Origin: Blastopirellula retiformator | GTDB lineage: Bacteria > Planctomycetota > Planctomycetia > Pirellulales > Pirellulaceae | Assembly (NCBI RefSeq): GCF_007859755.1 | Contig: NZ_SJPF01000001.1 | Span: 784,734-848,733, forward strand | DNA: 64,000 nt | Direction of reading: 5' to 3' | In this document: piece by piece, positions 16,701 through 25,091 of the stretch | Position numbering within the stretch: the stretch's first letter is position 1 | How the letters are laid out: every line of letters begins with the position of its first letter | Made by a program: the position numbers and the translations under genes | The notes under the pieces: generated by a model | What the model was told of the DNA's origin: nothing | The model's input: only the letters and a program-made list of their open reading frames with translations | Databases searched by the model: none

Positions 16701-17054
16701 GGCGCCCATCTTCACCCATTTGGTGAGAATCGCGATCGAGTGTTCGCTCAGTTGGCCGTTGGGAGGCATTTCGTACGAGGTGTAGTTGATCGCGTCGATC
16801 AATAGGCTTTCGTCGGGACTGCCCGGCACGACCGCGGCGCCGCTCTCGCCACCTTGCAGCATGCCATGCAGCGAGTCCAGGCGGAGGTCCCCTTTTTGCT
16901 TTTCGCCGTTGTGACAAGTGACGCACTTCGACGCCAACAGCGGACGAACCTTGGATTCGAAGAACTTCATTTGTTCGACGTCGATCGACTCTTCCGCAAA
17001 CGCCGCGGCGCAGCAGGCCAACAGGCTGAGTATCGTCAGGGTGCGAATGAACAT
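13800..17054 (-). CDS. Planctomycete cytochrome-c/DUF1549/DUF1553 protein with LamG domain
   Basis: A 1084-residue exported protein with signal peptide (MFIRTLTILSLLACCAAAFAEE). Order of domains: planctomycete cytochrome-c-like domain with one haem motif CVTCH near residue 45, DUF1549 (about 150-370, with the second haem-like CAQCHDHKFDPI), DUF1553 (about 550-790, ALADWMVREENPLSTRVIVNRVW, YRSIFVKKMRNRPDEMLRGFD), and a C-terminal concanavalin/LamG segment (about 830-1030) before a DUF1553 end (FCQALFNSNEFLYLH). The LamG part is inserted near the end of the DUF1553 region. It is probably a periplasmic or surface redox protein acting with the downstream DUF1501 protein, perhaps in polysaccharide use. 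Confidence 0.9.
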   Translation of the reverse strand: MFIRTLTILSLLACCAAAFAEESIDVEQMKFFESKVRPLLASKCVTCHNGEKQKGDLRLDSLHGMLQGGESGAAVVPGSPDESLLIDAINYTSYEMPPNGQLSEHSIAILTKWVKMGAPWPEADSNLIRTSEKAFTDEDRNWWAIQPVEDPAVPAAGEGWARNEIDHFVARKLQETGLKPAPEADRHELVRRAYFDLHGLPPTPEQVAAFVNDDRPDAWQRLIRELLDSPRYGERWAQHWLDVVRFAESDGYNEDAFRPSAGAYRDYVIQSFNDDKPYNQFVREQLAGDEINPDDPNVFIGTSYLRLGIYEWNQRNARMHWDIIVNEMTRVTGEAFLGIGIGCAQCHDHKFDPILQRDYFGLQAFLSSVAWPLDRQLATKEEIDAFNQQQQKWEEATKAIRDEMAELTKGAMASNQKYIVGQFPDDIQEIYNKPEEEKTTYEKQLSYLVFRQAHRAAMRFDHEKSLKSKPEKLERYQALQEELKKFDSLKPQPLPNAFVASDIGTEPAPTYLLTRTTTEEVEPSFLALLGDETPKITPTSSTTGRRTALADWMVREENPLSTRVIVNRVWQRHLGKGIVPTPNDFGTLGDPPSHPELLDWLTSRFLEEGWQIKPLHELIMNSATYRQTARREPTVKESNLDPTNRLLWRYPPQRLDAEEVRDAQLAISGELQQRDGGSSVSGTSPYRSIFVKKMRNRPDEMLRGFDAPLGFESASERISTTTPLQSLLLVNGKWSLDRSRAFAKRLLAGKSELAADDVRQAYQLAYGRAATDEEVKGALAFVGQQVARIERSSPTPPKPQDKFPNETGLRPITQHFGSAKDLQLGEKSLWIQPGSRFERLHVQQADDFGDQFTVEAVVNLDRIYEDASVNTLLSRWNSGTKSNGWNIGVTSKKSAYHPQNFIVQLVGRTFQDEPAYEVVASGLTFPLGKPVYLAAAISATTSKENPTAGTVTFYMKDLSDPNAKLETSTVETSVVNKIRNPALKIIAGGRDAAGHLWDGQLARLTISQGALPQQRLLIGDQSADSERLLDWTFNGTDGEHPAPHTAWLRTAAKENSSDADNKMLSAVTDFCQALFNSNEFLYLH

Positions 17055-17210
17055 GGAAATCCTTTTGCGCTCTGAAAGGGGGGCTTTATAAACTCGTGCC
17101 GATCGTTCGCCGTAATACGGCGCTAACCAGCGGGATAATTGAGTCGTTACTGGATTTAGGTAAACGTACTTGTCGCCTACCGCAATTTTGGACCATTTCC
17201 AGGAGTGAAG

Positions 17211-18524
17211 CTAGGAAAATAGGGCGTCGACCGGCTTGCCGCCGTCGGTGATCGGGACCGGACGGGAACCGTCAAACAGTTCTTGGTACGGATCGATGCC
17301 CAGAGCGGCGTGGATCGTCGCGTGGTAATCGGGAATGGAGACCGGATGCTCGATCATCTTCTTGCTCAATTCGTCGGTCACGCCGTAGGCGCCTTGGTGA
17401 TTCAAGCCGCCGCCAGCCAGCAGCAAACTGAAGCAGGTCCCCTGGTGTCCGCGACCCCGGAGGAGCAGGCGGTGTTTGCCGGCGGGGAAGGTGACGACGG
17501 CTGAGGCTCGCACGTGCGACGGATTGGCTCGGTCTCCACGGACGCCGGTCGCGACGTACTTGTGCGGCAACTCGAATAGGCCGAAGACCTCTTCGACGTA
17601 GGTTTCGGTCACTTCCGGCTCTTCGGGCCAACCGTTTGATTCGGGGACTCCCTTTTCGCTGATCTGGACGAGCACCTTGCCGGACGGAATCATCTCGCGG
17701 GTGACCGGCGGCGGTGGCGGATTGTATTGGCATCGCTCCGCAATCTCCGCCGGATCGAGCGGTTCGCGATAGAGGGCGATGCTGTCCATCCAGCCCTGGA
17801 ACGATTGACTGACGGCGCGATTGTAGCCGGCGCCGATCACCAGATCGTCGGCATCTTGTACTGGCGGTAGATCGGTGACTCCGCCCAGGTCCCACACGCC
17901 GTCAGTCGGCTTGCCGTCGATGTAGGCCTTCAGGCTGGCGCCATCGCCGAAGGTGTAATCGACAGCGACGTGATGCCAGCCGGTCAGCGGCACTTCGGCG
18001 GTGCTCCACCAACGATGCCAGTCGGTCTTTTTCGTCTCAGGATGTCGGCTGGTGAACAGGAAGCCGAGCTGAGCTTCCTCGTGCGTTCCTTGCAAACGAA
18101 CGGCATAGTTCTGGTTGGTTTCGCCGAGGTGTTCGCCCAGCTTGCCATGCCGGCCTTTGCCGATCAGGTAAACGTTGTGCCCCCTGCCGATCGACTTGAT
18201 TTTTAGCCAAGCCTCAAAGGCGAGCGTATCGCCGGCGGCAAAGCGGACGTTGGTGAAGCCTCCCCGCTCGTGATCCTTAACGACGATGGCGCCTTCGTGC
18301 CCGGCAAACTGGCAGGCCTGATTGTCGGCGCTGAAGTTGGGATAGCGCGGCGTCTGCGGTCCGGCGGTGGCCGCACCGTATTTTCCGGTCCAGGCGCCTG
18401 GTTGCGACTGGCCATCGAAATTCCACTGGAGAATCGGCTCGGCCAGGGCGGCGCGATGGAAGGTTGCGAGCAACATCGTGGCGACAAGCAGCAGGGCGCT
18501 GTTGATGCGGCGAGAGTTGTTCAT
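17211..18524 (-). CDS. LamG-domain secreted protein with a DUF1501-like C-terminus
   Basis: A 437-residue protein starting [23 protein letters not shown] (signal peptide); ATG at 18524 is preferred over an upstream frame to 18638. Residues about 30-265 form a LamG/concanavalin domain ([42 protein letters not shown]). Residues about 345-437 ([47 protein letters not shown]) match the C-terminal part of DUF1501 proteins without the rest of that domain. It sits between the FecR-like and DUF1549/1553 genes of the same unit. Carbohydrate binding at the surface is a reasonable guess. Confidence 0.75.
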   Translation of the reverse strand: MNNSRRINSALLLVATMLLATFHRAALAEPILQWNFDGQSQPGAWTGKYGAATAGPQTPRYPNFSADNQACQFAGHEGAIVVKDHERGGFTNVRFAAGDTLAFEAWLKIKSIGRGHNVYLIGKGRHGKLGEHLGETNQNYAVRLQGTHEEAQLGFLFTSRHPETKKTDWHRWWSTAEVPLTGWHHVAVDYTFGDGASLKAYIDGKPTDGVWDLGGVTDLPPVQDADDLVIGAGYNRAVSQSFQGWMDSIALYREPLDPAEIAERCQYNPPPPPVTREMIPSGKVLVQISEKGVPESNGWPEEPEVTETYVEEVFGLFELPHKYVATGVRGDRANPSHVRASAVVTFPAGKHRLLLRGRGHQGTCFSLLLAGGGLNHQGAYGVTDELSKKMIEHPVSIPDYHATIHAALGIDPYQELFDGSRPVPITDGGKPVDALFS

Positions 18525-18597
18525 GGGGCTTTGGGGGTTGAGGGCAGGAGGCGGGTTGGCGGACCAGCGAAAGGCGTTGGCCGCAAGGGAGGATGCT

Positions 18598-20289
18598 CTA
18601 TCGAGTGCCTGGCAGGCCGCCGACGAAGACGGGATCAATGTGATGAGGGTCGTCTAGGGCGTCTTGGAAGAACAGCCCCTCGACCGCTTCACCGGGACCA
18701 TAGCCGAGATCGGACAGGTCGATGCCGACCGCCAATCCACGGAAGCGAATTCCTTGTTTGTGTGGCGCCATCTCTAGCGACTTCAGCTGCTCGATCGAGT
18801 CGACCGGTTCGTCAAACATGTGAACGTAAAAGTCGGTCAGGTTGCAAACGCCAGGCGACTCCATCGTCAAGTCATAGGTTTCAATCGTGTGCGACCGCAG
18901 GCCGTCGCGAAACTTCAATGGACTGACATGAAACGGGTCGCCATCAGGTGGATTGGAGAACGCTTGCAGATCAAAGAAGACGACGTCGGGACCAGGGCCG
19001 TTGACGACCGGCGTCGCGAACTGAATCGCCAAGCCAGGCGTCGCCAGCTCGCCGGAAAGGATCGGATCGGTCGTCAGCGGCTCGGCGCTGCCGCCGGGGT
19101 TGATCACGCCGGTGATCAGGCTCCGATCCGACACGGTCGCTAGACGATCGGTGGGCAACGTCTCGGGACCGCACAAAAAGCCGCCCGGCGTGAGGTTTTT
19201 GAATGCCGTAATCCGAGCCGGAATCAGTTCTTCGACCGGGATCTTCTGGATACGTCCGTCGCGCTGGACGGCGACGCTGATCAAGTCCTCGGCGCTGCCT
19301 GCTTCGTTTTTCGAGGCCTCGTACGAGACGACCCGATCAGGCAAGCCCCGACGATAAACGCTGGCGTCAAACGGAATGTTGCTGGCCGCAAACGTGCGAC
19401 CTTTGGCGAGCTTCAGCGCTTTGCCGTTGGTTAGCCGGATTTCATCGTGGGTGGCCTGCGCGATTGCGTTCGCTTCGTAAACGTCGGCGGCGCCTTCGAT
19501 CACCTGAACTTCCGTTTCGCTCAATTCCGAAACATTGACGCTGAACCGCGTACCGCGATCGACGAGGTGCGTCACCGGCGTTTCGACGCGAAAACCTTCG
19601 GCGCCATCCGGGGCGTGCACGCTGCAGCGGCCGACATCCAGCGCCAGGCACTCATCTGACAGCACGCGAAAGACCGCTGGACCTTCGACGATGGCGGTTG
19701 CCCCGGCCGGGAATTTGATTTTCACCAGGCCGCTCATCAGCACGTACTCTCGCTTCTGCGCCAGTAGCGAGCGAACCGGCGGGGCAAGCTCGCCGAAGAA
19801 CTTGGCCCGAGCCATGCTGGAGAAGCGGACGTTGCCGTCTTCGTTGGATGGCGCCGGGGAGGGAATGCTGGGCTGGGCGACGCCGCTGGGGCGAAATACG
19901 GGAAGCGACAGGGTCGCGAGCATCAGCAGCGACAATGCAAGCGCGAGATAAAGCGCCGTACCGCGCGAAGAACGAGCGGAGGGGGCTGCTTCATTTCGTT
20001 GGGCTGACGCTGCAGCCAACCGACCGACATCGGCCATTACGCCGTCGACGAAGGTATCGGAATCTTCGGGAAGCCGCGAGAGAACCTCTTGGACAAACTG
20101 CTCTCGGCGAGCCGGCGTTTCCGGAACCGCCAGACCGAGCAGGCGATGGGTCTGATACATGTCGGCGGTCAAATGCAGCAGACTCTCGTCAGCAGCGAGC
20201 ATTTCGCGCAGCTGGGCCATGCCGGCTTCGTCGAGGTCTCCCTCGAGATAGTCGGTCCAGAGTTCCGAGAATCGTGTGGGCACGTTCAT
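18598..20289 (-). CDS. FecR-domain membrane protein, putative anti-sigma factor
   Basis: A 563-residue protein starting ATG at 20289, overlapping the stop of the sigma gene by ATGA. The N-terminal 60 residues ([25 protein letters not shown]) are the cytoplasmic sigma-binding type seen in planctomycete FecR proteins. A membrane segment follows near residues 115-135 ([20 protein letters not shown]). The FecR domain is at about 190-290 ([38 protein letters not shown]). The remaining C-terminal part is an unassigned periplasmic region. It probably holds the partner ECF sigma inactive until a periplasmic signal arrives. Confidence 0.85.
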   Translation of the reverse strand: MNVPTRFSELWTDYLEGDLDEAGMAQLREMLAADESLLHLTADMYQTHRLLGLAVPETPARREQFVQEVLSRLPEDSDTFVDGVMADVGRLAAASAQRNEAAPSARSSRGTALYLALALSLLMLATLSLPVFRPSGVAQPSIPSPAPSNEDGNVRFSSMARAKFFGELAPPVRSLLAQKREYVLMSGLVKIKFPAGATAIVEGPAVFRVLSDECLALDVGRCSVHAPDGAEGFRVETPVTHLVDRGTRFSVNVSELSETEVQVIEGAADVYEANAIAQATHDEIRLTNGKALKLAKGRTFAASNIPFDASVYRRGLPDRVVSYEASKNEAGSAEDLISVAVQRDGRIQKIPVEELIPARITAFKNLTPGGFLCGPETLPTDRLATVSDRSLITGVINPGGSAEPLTTDPILSGELATPGLAIQFATPVVNGPGPDVVFFDLQAFSNPPDGDPFHVSPLKFRDGLRSHTIETYDLTMESPGVCNLTDFYVHMFDEPVDSIEQLKSLEMAPHKQGIRFRGLAVGIDLSDLGYGPGEAVEGLFFQDALDDPHHIDPVFVGGLPGTR

Positions 20290-20885
20290 GAGACGCCCCC
20301 TTCGGCTGTCGTCATACGCGTTTCGATACACTGCTGAAGTTTTTGGCGGATCTGCCAAAGCTGTTTCTTGACGGCGGCGACCGAGCGTCCGCTACGGGCG
20401 GCCATCTCTTCCAGGGGGATTTCTTCGTCGTACCGCCAGGTAACGAAGCGGCGCAAATGATCGGCCAGCGAGTCGACGCACTCTTGCAGATGATCAAGCC
20501 GCGTGGCGACCAGCTCCGGCGGCTCTTCGCCGCGCCGCTGCAACTCGCGCTGCAACAGGTCAGGGGCGTAGCGAGCATGGTAGTCGGCCAACCGCCGCAG
20601 TCGGGTCAGCTCGGTCTTCAGCTGATAGCGGGCGATCGTATAGAGCCAAGCGTCAAAGCGTGTGCCGGACTCGTAATCGTCAAGCCGCGTGAAAGCGGCG
20701 ACGAACGTTCGCTGCGCGATTTCATCGACATCGATCCCAGGAGGAGCGTGCGCGGCGAGCCAAGCGCGCAGCGGAACCTCGTGCTGGCGCACGACCGACA
20801 CGAAGGCGTCGGTCTCCCCATCGCGAGTTCGCTGAATCGCTGCTTCGAGAGGCGCGTTGTCGTAATTTGTTGGCATCGTCATCAC
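20286..20885 (-). CDS. ECF-family RNA polymerase sigma factor
   Basis: A 199-residue sigma-70 of the extracytoplasmic-function class. Region 2 is visible (EIAQRTFVAAFTRLDDYESGTRFDAWLYTIARYQ) and region 4 ends SVAAVKKQLWQIRQKLQQCI. The length and lack of regions 1 and 3 fit the class. Starts at 20885 or 20876 (MPTNYDNAP) are both possible. It is the first gene of a minus-strand unit with its FecR-like anti-sigma and the LamG, DUF1549/1553 and DUF1501 genes, so it probably controls that unit. No clear ECF promoter could be recognised upstream. Confidence 0.88.
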   Translation of the reverse strand: MMTMPTNYDNAPLEAAIQRTRDGETDAFVSVVRQHEVPLRAWLAAHAPPGIDVDEIAQRTFVAAFTRLDDYESGTRFDAWLYTIARYQLKTELTRLRRLADYHARYAPDLLQRELQRRGEEPPELVATRLDHLQECVDSLADHLRRFVTWRYDEEIPLEEMAARSGRSVAAVKKQLWQIRQKLQQCIETRMTTAEGGVS

Positions 20886-21291
20886 TATCCAATGGCACTT
20901 GCCGCAGTGAAGTTACCCCGGTGCGTCAAAAAGATTTCCTTAAAACCGAAGATACTCGGCGCCTATTCCACGTTGCAGGTTTTATGTGGCGCTTGCGTCC
21001 CCAAAACTGGAAATTCTTGGCGCTTAGGGGGACGACATGAATCGAGTTCGCCCCAGCGAACAAGATTCGGGATGAATGAGAGACGGCGTCTCGCAAATGG
21101 CGCAAGCTTTGGATGCGAACTGGTTCCGCCATCTGCTACTAAGGGGCGCTAGGCGTCTCGTTGGGATTGTTGTGTTCAAAATAGGAGTTCGAATTCACCC
21201 GCCACGAGCGATTGTTGCGATATAGATTATTGAAGCCCCATCGAATCGATGCGGTTTGCGTATTTTATCTTCTCCGCATGATGAGCAATTT
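20886..21291. other. Divergent intergenic region between ECF sigma and cation-efflux genes
   Basis: About 400 bases with no convincing gene. It must hold the promoters of both divergent genes, but I see no strong sigma-70, sigma-54 or ECF consensus and no notable inverted repeat. Confidence 0.3.
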
Positions 21292-22227
21292 GTGACAACC
21301 GACGACAGTTCGATCGAACGCCAGTCGCTGCAACTCGGCAAATGGGCGAACTTGGCGATGGCCGCCGCCGGAGTCTCGGCGGCCTATGCTTCCAACTCCG
21401 ACGCGATGTTGGTCGACGGCTTGTATTCCGGAGTCAACTTCGTTTCGGCGATCGTCGCCGCGCGGATTAGCCAGTCGATTCAGGCGCCTCCCGACTCTCG
21501 TTATCCATTCGGCTACGACGCGTACGAAGCGATTTATGTGAAGTACCGCGCCTTGGTACTGCTGGGAATTCTCGCTTTCGCCATGTTTGGCGCTGTCTCG
21601 AAGATCATTCGCTACGCTGGCGGCGGCGAAGTGCCGGAACTGAATTTTGGCCCGATCGTGATCTACATGATCGCCATGGTGGCGACTTGTCTTGGCTTGG
21701 CGTTTTGGCACCATCGCAATTGGAGGCGGTCTGGTGGGCACAGCGAATTGCTGCGGACCGAGACGAAAGCGGCAATGGTCGACGGCATCATCAGCGCCGG
21801 AGCTGGCGGTGGCCTGGTTGGGGCGGCGCTGTTGCAGGGGACGTCCTTGGCGTTTCTGGTGCCGATTTCCGATTCGATCGTTGTGCTCGTGATGTGTGGT
21901 TGTATCGTTCGCCAGCCGCTACAGATCTTTCTCGACTCGCTTCACGAGGTCGCTGGCGGTACGGCGGCAGATGACGTGTGCGCGAAAGCCCGCACGCTCG
22001 CCGAGGAGGCGGCGAAGGGGCGCCAGGTCGAAGTGCTGGAAGTCGCGACGATCAAGATGGGACGCTGTTACTTGATATTCGCCTATCTCAAGCCGAAAGC
22101 TGCGGTCACCGCGGAAGAGATTGACGCGATTCGGATCCAGCTCACCACGGCATGCCAGGAAGCGCTTGGCCTTGTTAAGGCGGAAGTGATTATTACGGCA
22201 CAGTCTCCGTTCGTTGCGCCAACGTAA
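21292..22227 (+). CDS. Cation diffusion facilitator (CDF) family efflux protein
   Basis: About 311 residues with six hydrophobic segments. Paired DxxxS/D motifs typical of CDF metal sites appear in helix 2 (SDAMLVDGLYSGVNF) and helix 5 (KAAMVDGIISAGAG). YPFGYDAYEAIYV follows the first pair, as in the family. The C-terminal cytoplasmic ferredoxin-like domain is present (VEVLEVATIKMGRCYLIFAYLKP). It exports divalent metal ions (Zn, Fe, Mn or Co) in exchange for protons. GTG at 21292 is chosen; TTG at 21256 is also possible. Confidence 0.8.
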   Translation: MTTDDSSIERQSLQLGKWANLAMAAAGVSAAYASNSDAMLVDGLYSGVNFVSAIVAARISQSIQAPPDSRYPFGYDAYEAIYVKYRALVLLGILAFAMFGAVSKIIRYAGGGEVPELNFGPIVIYMIAMVATCLGLAFWHHRNWRRSGGHSELLRTETKAAMVDGIISAGAGGGLVGAALLQGTSLAFLVPISDSIVVLVMCGCIVRQPLQIFLDSLHEVAGGTAADDVCAKARTLAEEAAKGRQVEVLEVATIKMGRCYLIFAYLKPKAAVTAEEIDAIRIQLTTACQEALGLVKAEVIITAQSPFVAPT

Positions 22228-22253
22228 ACGGTCGCGCGCTTTCTGAAAAAAAT

Positions 22254-22289
22254 AAAGCGGCTAGGCGAAATCTCTCGCCTGACCGCTTT
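22254..22289 (-). terminator. Intrinsic terminator of the Bat operon
   Basis: AAAGCGG (22254-22260) pairs with CCGCTTT (22283-22289), with an inner AGGCGA/TCGCCT stem. On the minus strand it is followed by TTTATTTTTTT. It lies 30 bases past the stop of the last minus-strand Bat gene and close to the CDF stop, so it may serve both directions. Confidence 0.85.
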
Positions 22290-22317
22290 CGGTTCTCTGC
22301 TGAAGTCGATCGGTTGA

Positions 22318-25053
22318 CTACAGAACTTCGACTTCGGGATGAGCGACCCAACCGGTCGTGCCGTTTGGCGTGCGGATCTGCAACCAGTCGCCGTCCGCTT
22401 TCAAGACTTCCAACGACTCGCCTTCGCTCAGCGTGACCGCCGAGATCGCGGGGAACTGCTCGCCGGGCGCCTGACGCAGCGTGGCGGTCGAAGCGGCGAC
22501 GATCGCTTGCGGCGTCTCATCAGCCAGCCCATGCAGATTGGATGCGGCGAAACCAACGATCAACAAGCAAACGGTCGGCAGCGCCGCGCCGATCCAGTAC
22601 AGGCTGGGGCGAGTCATCGCGCCCAACACGATCAGCCACAACGCGACCCACGCGGCGATGCACAGCGTCGTCGCGGCGGCCGGGTGCAACATCGCTTGGA
22701 CGTTGGCCGACACGCCGGCCAGCATTCCGCTTAGCGATGTCGACGCGTCGTCCGCGGTGGGCGAGCCGGAGATCGCGGCTTGGGCGGCGGCCAGGTTTTG
22801 GCGGGCTTGCCAGTTCGAGCCATCCAAAGCGATCGCGCGGTCGTAGTTGGCGATCGCCTTGCCGGTGGCGCCAAGCTGCAGCTGGGCGTTGGCTAGGTTG
22901 ACCAGCAGTTTCGGATTGCGAACGCCGTCGTCGACCAATTGGCCGTACTTCAGCGCCGCGGCCGCGAAGTCCTCGTTGGCCGCGGCCGCGTCATGCGAAG
23001 AGGCCTGCATCCCTGCTTCGTAGGCGTGGTTCGCTTCGACCAAGATCGTTTCCCGTTGCTGCGGGGTCAGCGTCGGCGTCACTTCGGTATGCAGGTCTTC
23101 GATGCGTGCGGTCTTGGCCGGGGCGTCGCTCTGCAGGAAGTGGAGCGACGTCGGCAGCACCACAGCCGCCGCCGCCATCGCCAAGCAGGCGATGGCGACT
23201 TGGCGACGTCCACCGAGGCTGGCGGTCGATCGCTTGGCCGACGTCTGCGACGAAACGGCCGACCACTTGTCGAGTAGGCTCTTGGACTGGCGTTTCAGGT
23301 CCGAAAGCTCTTCGACTTGGGCGCCGCTGTAGGCGGCGTGATCGCAGCGAGCCAGAAAGGCGTCGATTTGATCCGAACGCGGGCCGGGCCCAACCACTCC
23401 ATGCAGAGCGGCGGCGATATCGCTGGCCGAGTCGGCGTGGTCAATCTGCCGGTACGCGGTGCGGAGTTGCTCGCTGCGACCTTCTTGCGTCGTCCCTTTC
23501 CGTTTGGCCAACCAGAAGCCGCCGATCGCGAGCGGGGGCAGGATAGCTGCGATCAGCCAGCTCCAGGTTGGCGTAGCATGAGCAGGAACCAGGGCGTCGA
23601 CGCCGCCGTAATTCGAAAGATCGAACGGCGACGCCGAAGCGCCCTCGTCCTGCTGTGGTCCATGGCCTAGCGTTCCGCCGACGATCGCGTCGAGGGCCAG
23701 ACGTTCGGCCGGAGCGACCTCAATCGAAATCGGAGCGCTTTCGGCGGTGTCAAATTGTTCGGTTTCGGGATTGAAGTAGGAGAGCGGAATGGACGGAATC
23801 TCGGTGATCCCTTCCCGGCGGGGCCGGATCGTGGTGGTGAACAACTTCACGTCCCCTTCGACGATGCCGGCCAGCGGCTCGTTGGCGACTTTGAAGTCGG
23901 CGGTCAATTGCGGCAACGCGGCCAGCGGCGGCGCCTGAACCAATTCCATCGGGCCATCGCCACGGATGCCGATGTGCAGGGTGATCGGATCACCCGCTTT
24001 GACGCTGGTCGGCGTCGCTTGCGTAACGATCTCGTATTGACCGACGGCGCCGCGATAGTCGGCGGGGCGACCGGCGGTGGGAATCGGTTTCACGTTGATC
24101 GAGTCGACTTCGGCGTCCGCCACAACCGGACGGCTGGCGACGACCGACAGCGTATTGCGGTTGAACGGCGACATGCCGAAGCCGCCGAAGGGAGACCGCC
24201 CGCCAAAGAAGTCGTCGTCGAACATTGAGCCGAACGGATCACGCGATTTGGCCAACCGCGTCGGATAGTCGAGCACGATCTGCAGGTCGTCCGCATCGAT
24301 CTGGCCGGGACGCTTGGGATAGACGGTCGCATCGATCTGGTAGTGGTAGTAGGCCCGTTCTTCGCCGTTCGTGTCGGCTCGCAAGACTTCCTTGCCGCCG
24401 GGGCGTTGGCGATTTTCGGCCAGTTCATTCATACGCTCGCTGAAGGCGCCCCAGTTGGTCCCTTCCGAAAGCAACTGCCACATGTTTTCTTCCGACAGCG
24501 TCAAGTCGAAGTTGTCGTCATGGTACGGCTTGACCCACAGGTTGAGCGTCAGCGTGAGAGGCTGTCCGACATAAATGTCTTGCTGTTGACCGGTGATCTC
24601 GGCGAACAGCAGATCGCCCGTCTCGCTCTTGGTGGCGACGAAACGAATCGGCCCCGTCGAGCGGGTTTGCCCGTCAACGTTGACCGTAATCGGCGGGATC
24701 TCAAACGTGCCGGCCTCGCGAGGCGTGATTCGCCAGGCGTAGACGACCGAACTGCGATCCAGGCGACGACCGTTGATGATCGTCGTCTGGGTGCTGCGAC
24801 TCGGCGTGCCGGCCAGGGTGATGTCGAGCCCCGGCACGTCGGCGATTTGCGGCTCGTCTTGCGAGGCCGCATCGGCCACTTCCAGTTGCAACGTCAGTGG
24901 GGCGCCAACGTACGCTTCGCGTGACGACAGCGACGCACGCAGATCGGCGGCGCTTGCCGGGGCCGCCGCGCCCAAGGTGACGGCGACGCATGCGAGCAGG
25001 GCGAGTGAAAAGCTGCGAGTATTCATCATTTTCGTCAGGTGAAAAAGGTTCAT
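22318..25053 (-). CDS. BatD/BatE-like fusion: oxygen-tolerance protein with TPR and SH3 domains
   Basis: About 911 residues. ATG at 25053 is chosen because AGGAAA lies shortly upstream; a signal peptide follows (SFSLALLACVAVTLGAAAPASA). Residues about 40-500 are BatD-like Ig-fold repeats (VGAPLTLQLEVAD, ITPREAGTFEIPPITVNVDG, YVGQPLTLTLNLWV), then a membrane segment (WSWLIAAILPPLAIGGFWLAK). Further on are another membrane segment, TPR-like repeats (VNLANAQLQLGATGKAIANYDRAIALD), two more membrane segments and a C-terminal bacterial SH3 domain (LEVLKADGDWLQIRTPNGTTGWV). In other bacteria BatD and BatE are separate proteins. Confidence 0.85.
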   Translation of the reverse strand: MNLFHLTKMMNTRSFSLALLACVAVTLGAAAPASAADLRASLSSREAYVGAPLTLQLEVADAASQDEPQIADVPGLDITLAGTPSRSTQTTIINGRRLDRSSVVYAWRITPREAGTFEIPPITVNVDGQTRSTGPIRFVATKSETGDLLFAEITGQQQDIYVGQPLTLTLNLWVKPYHDDNFDLTLSEENMWQLLSEGTNWGAFSERMNELAENRQRPGGKEVLRADTNGEERAYYHYQIDATVYPKRPGQIDADDLQIVLDYPTRLAKSRDPFGSMFDDDFFGGRSPFGGFGMSPFNRNTLSVVASRPVVADAEVDSINVKPIPTAGRPADYRGAVGQYEIVTQATPTSVKAGDPITLHIGIRGDGPMELVQAPPLAALPQLTADFKVANEPLAGIVEGDVKLFTTTIRPRREGITEIPSIPLSYFNPETEQFDTAESAPISIEVAPAERLALDAIVGGTLGHGPQQDEGASASPFDLSNYGGVDALVPAHATPTWSWLIAAILPPLAIGGFWLAKRKGTTQEGRSEQLRTAYRQIDHADSASDIAAALHGVVGPGPRSDQIDAFLARCDHAAYSGAQVEELSDLKRQSKSLLDKWSAVSSQTSAKRSTASLGGRRQVAIACLAMAAAAVVLPTSLHFLQSDAPAKTARIEDLHTEVTPTLTPQQRETILVEANHAYEAGMQASSHDAAAANEDFAAAALKYGQLVDDGVRNPKLLVNLANAQLQLGATGKAIANYDRAIALDGSNWQARQNLAAAQAAISGSPTADDASTSLSGMLAGVSANVQAMLHPAAATTLCIAAWVALWLIVLGAMTRPSLYWIGAALPTVCLLIVGFAASNLHGLADETPQAIVAASTATLRQAPGEQFPAISAVTLSEGESLEVLKADGDWLQIRTPNGTTGWVAHPEVEVL

Positions 25054-25091
25054 AACGTTTCCTGGTCGTAAAAGCGGGTTGCCGATTTGCG

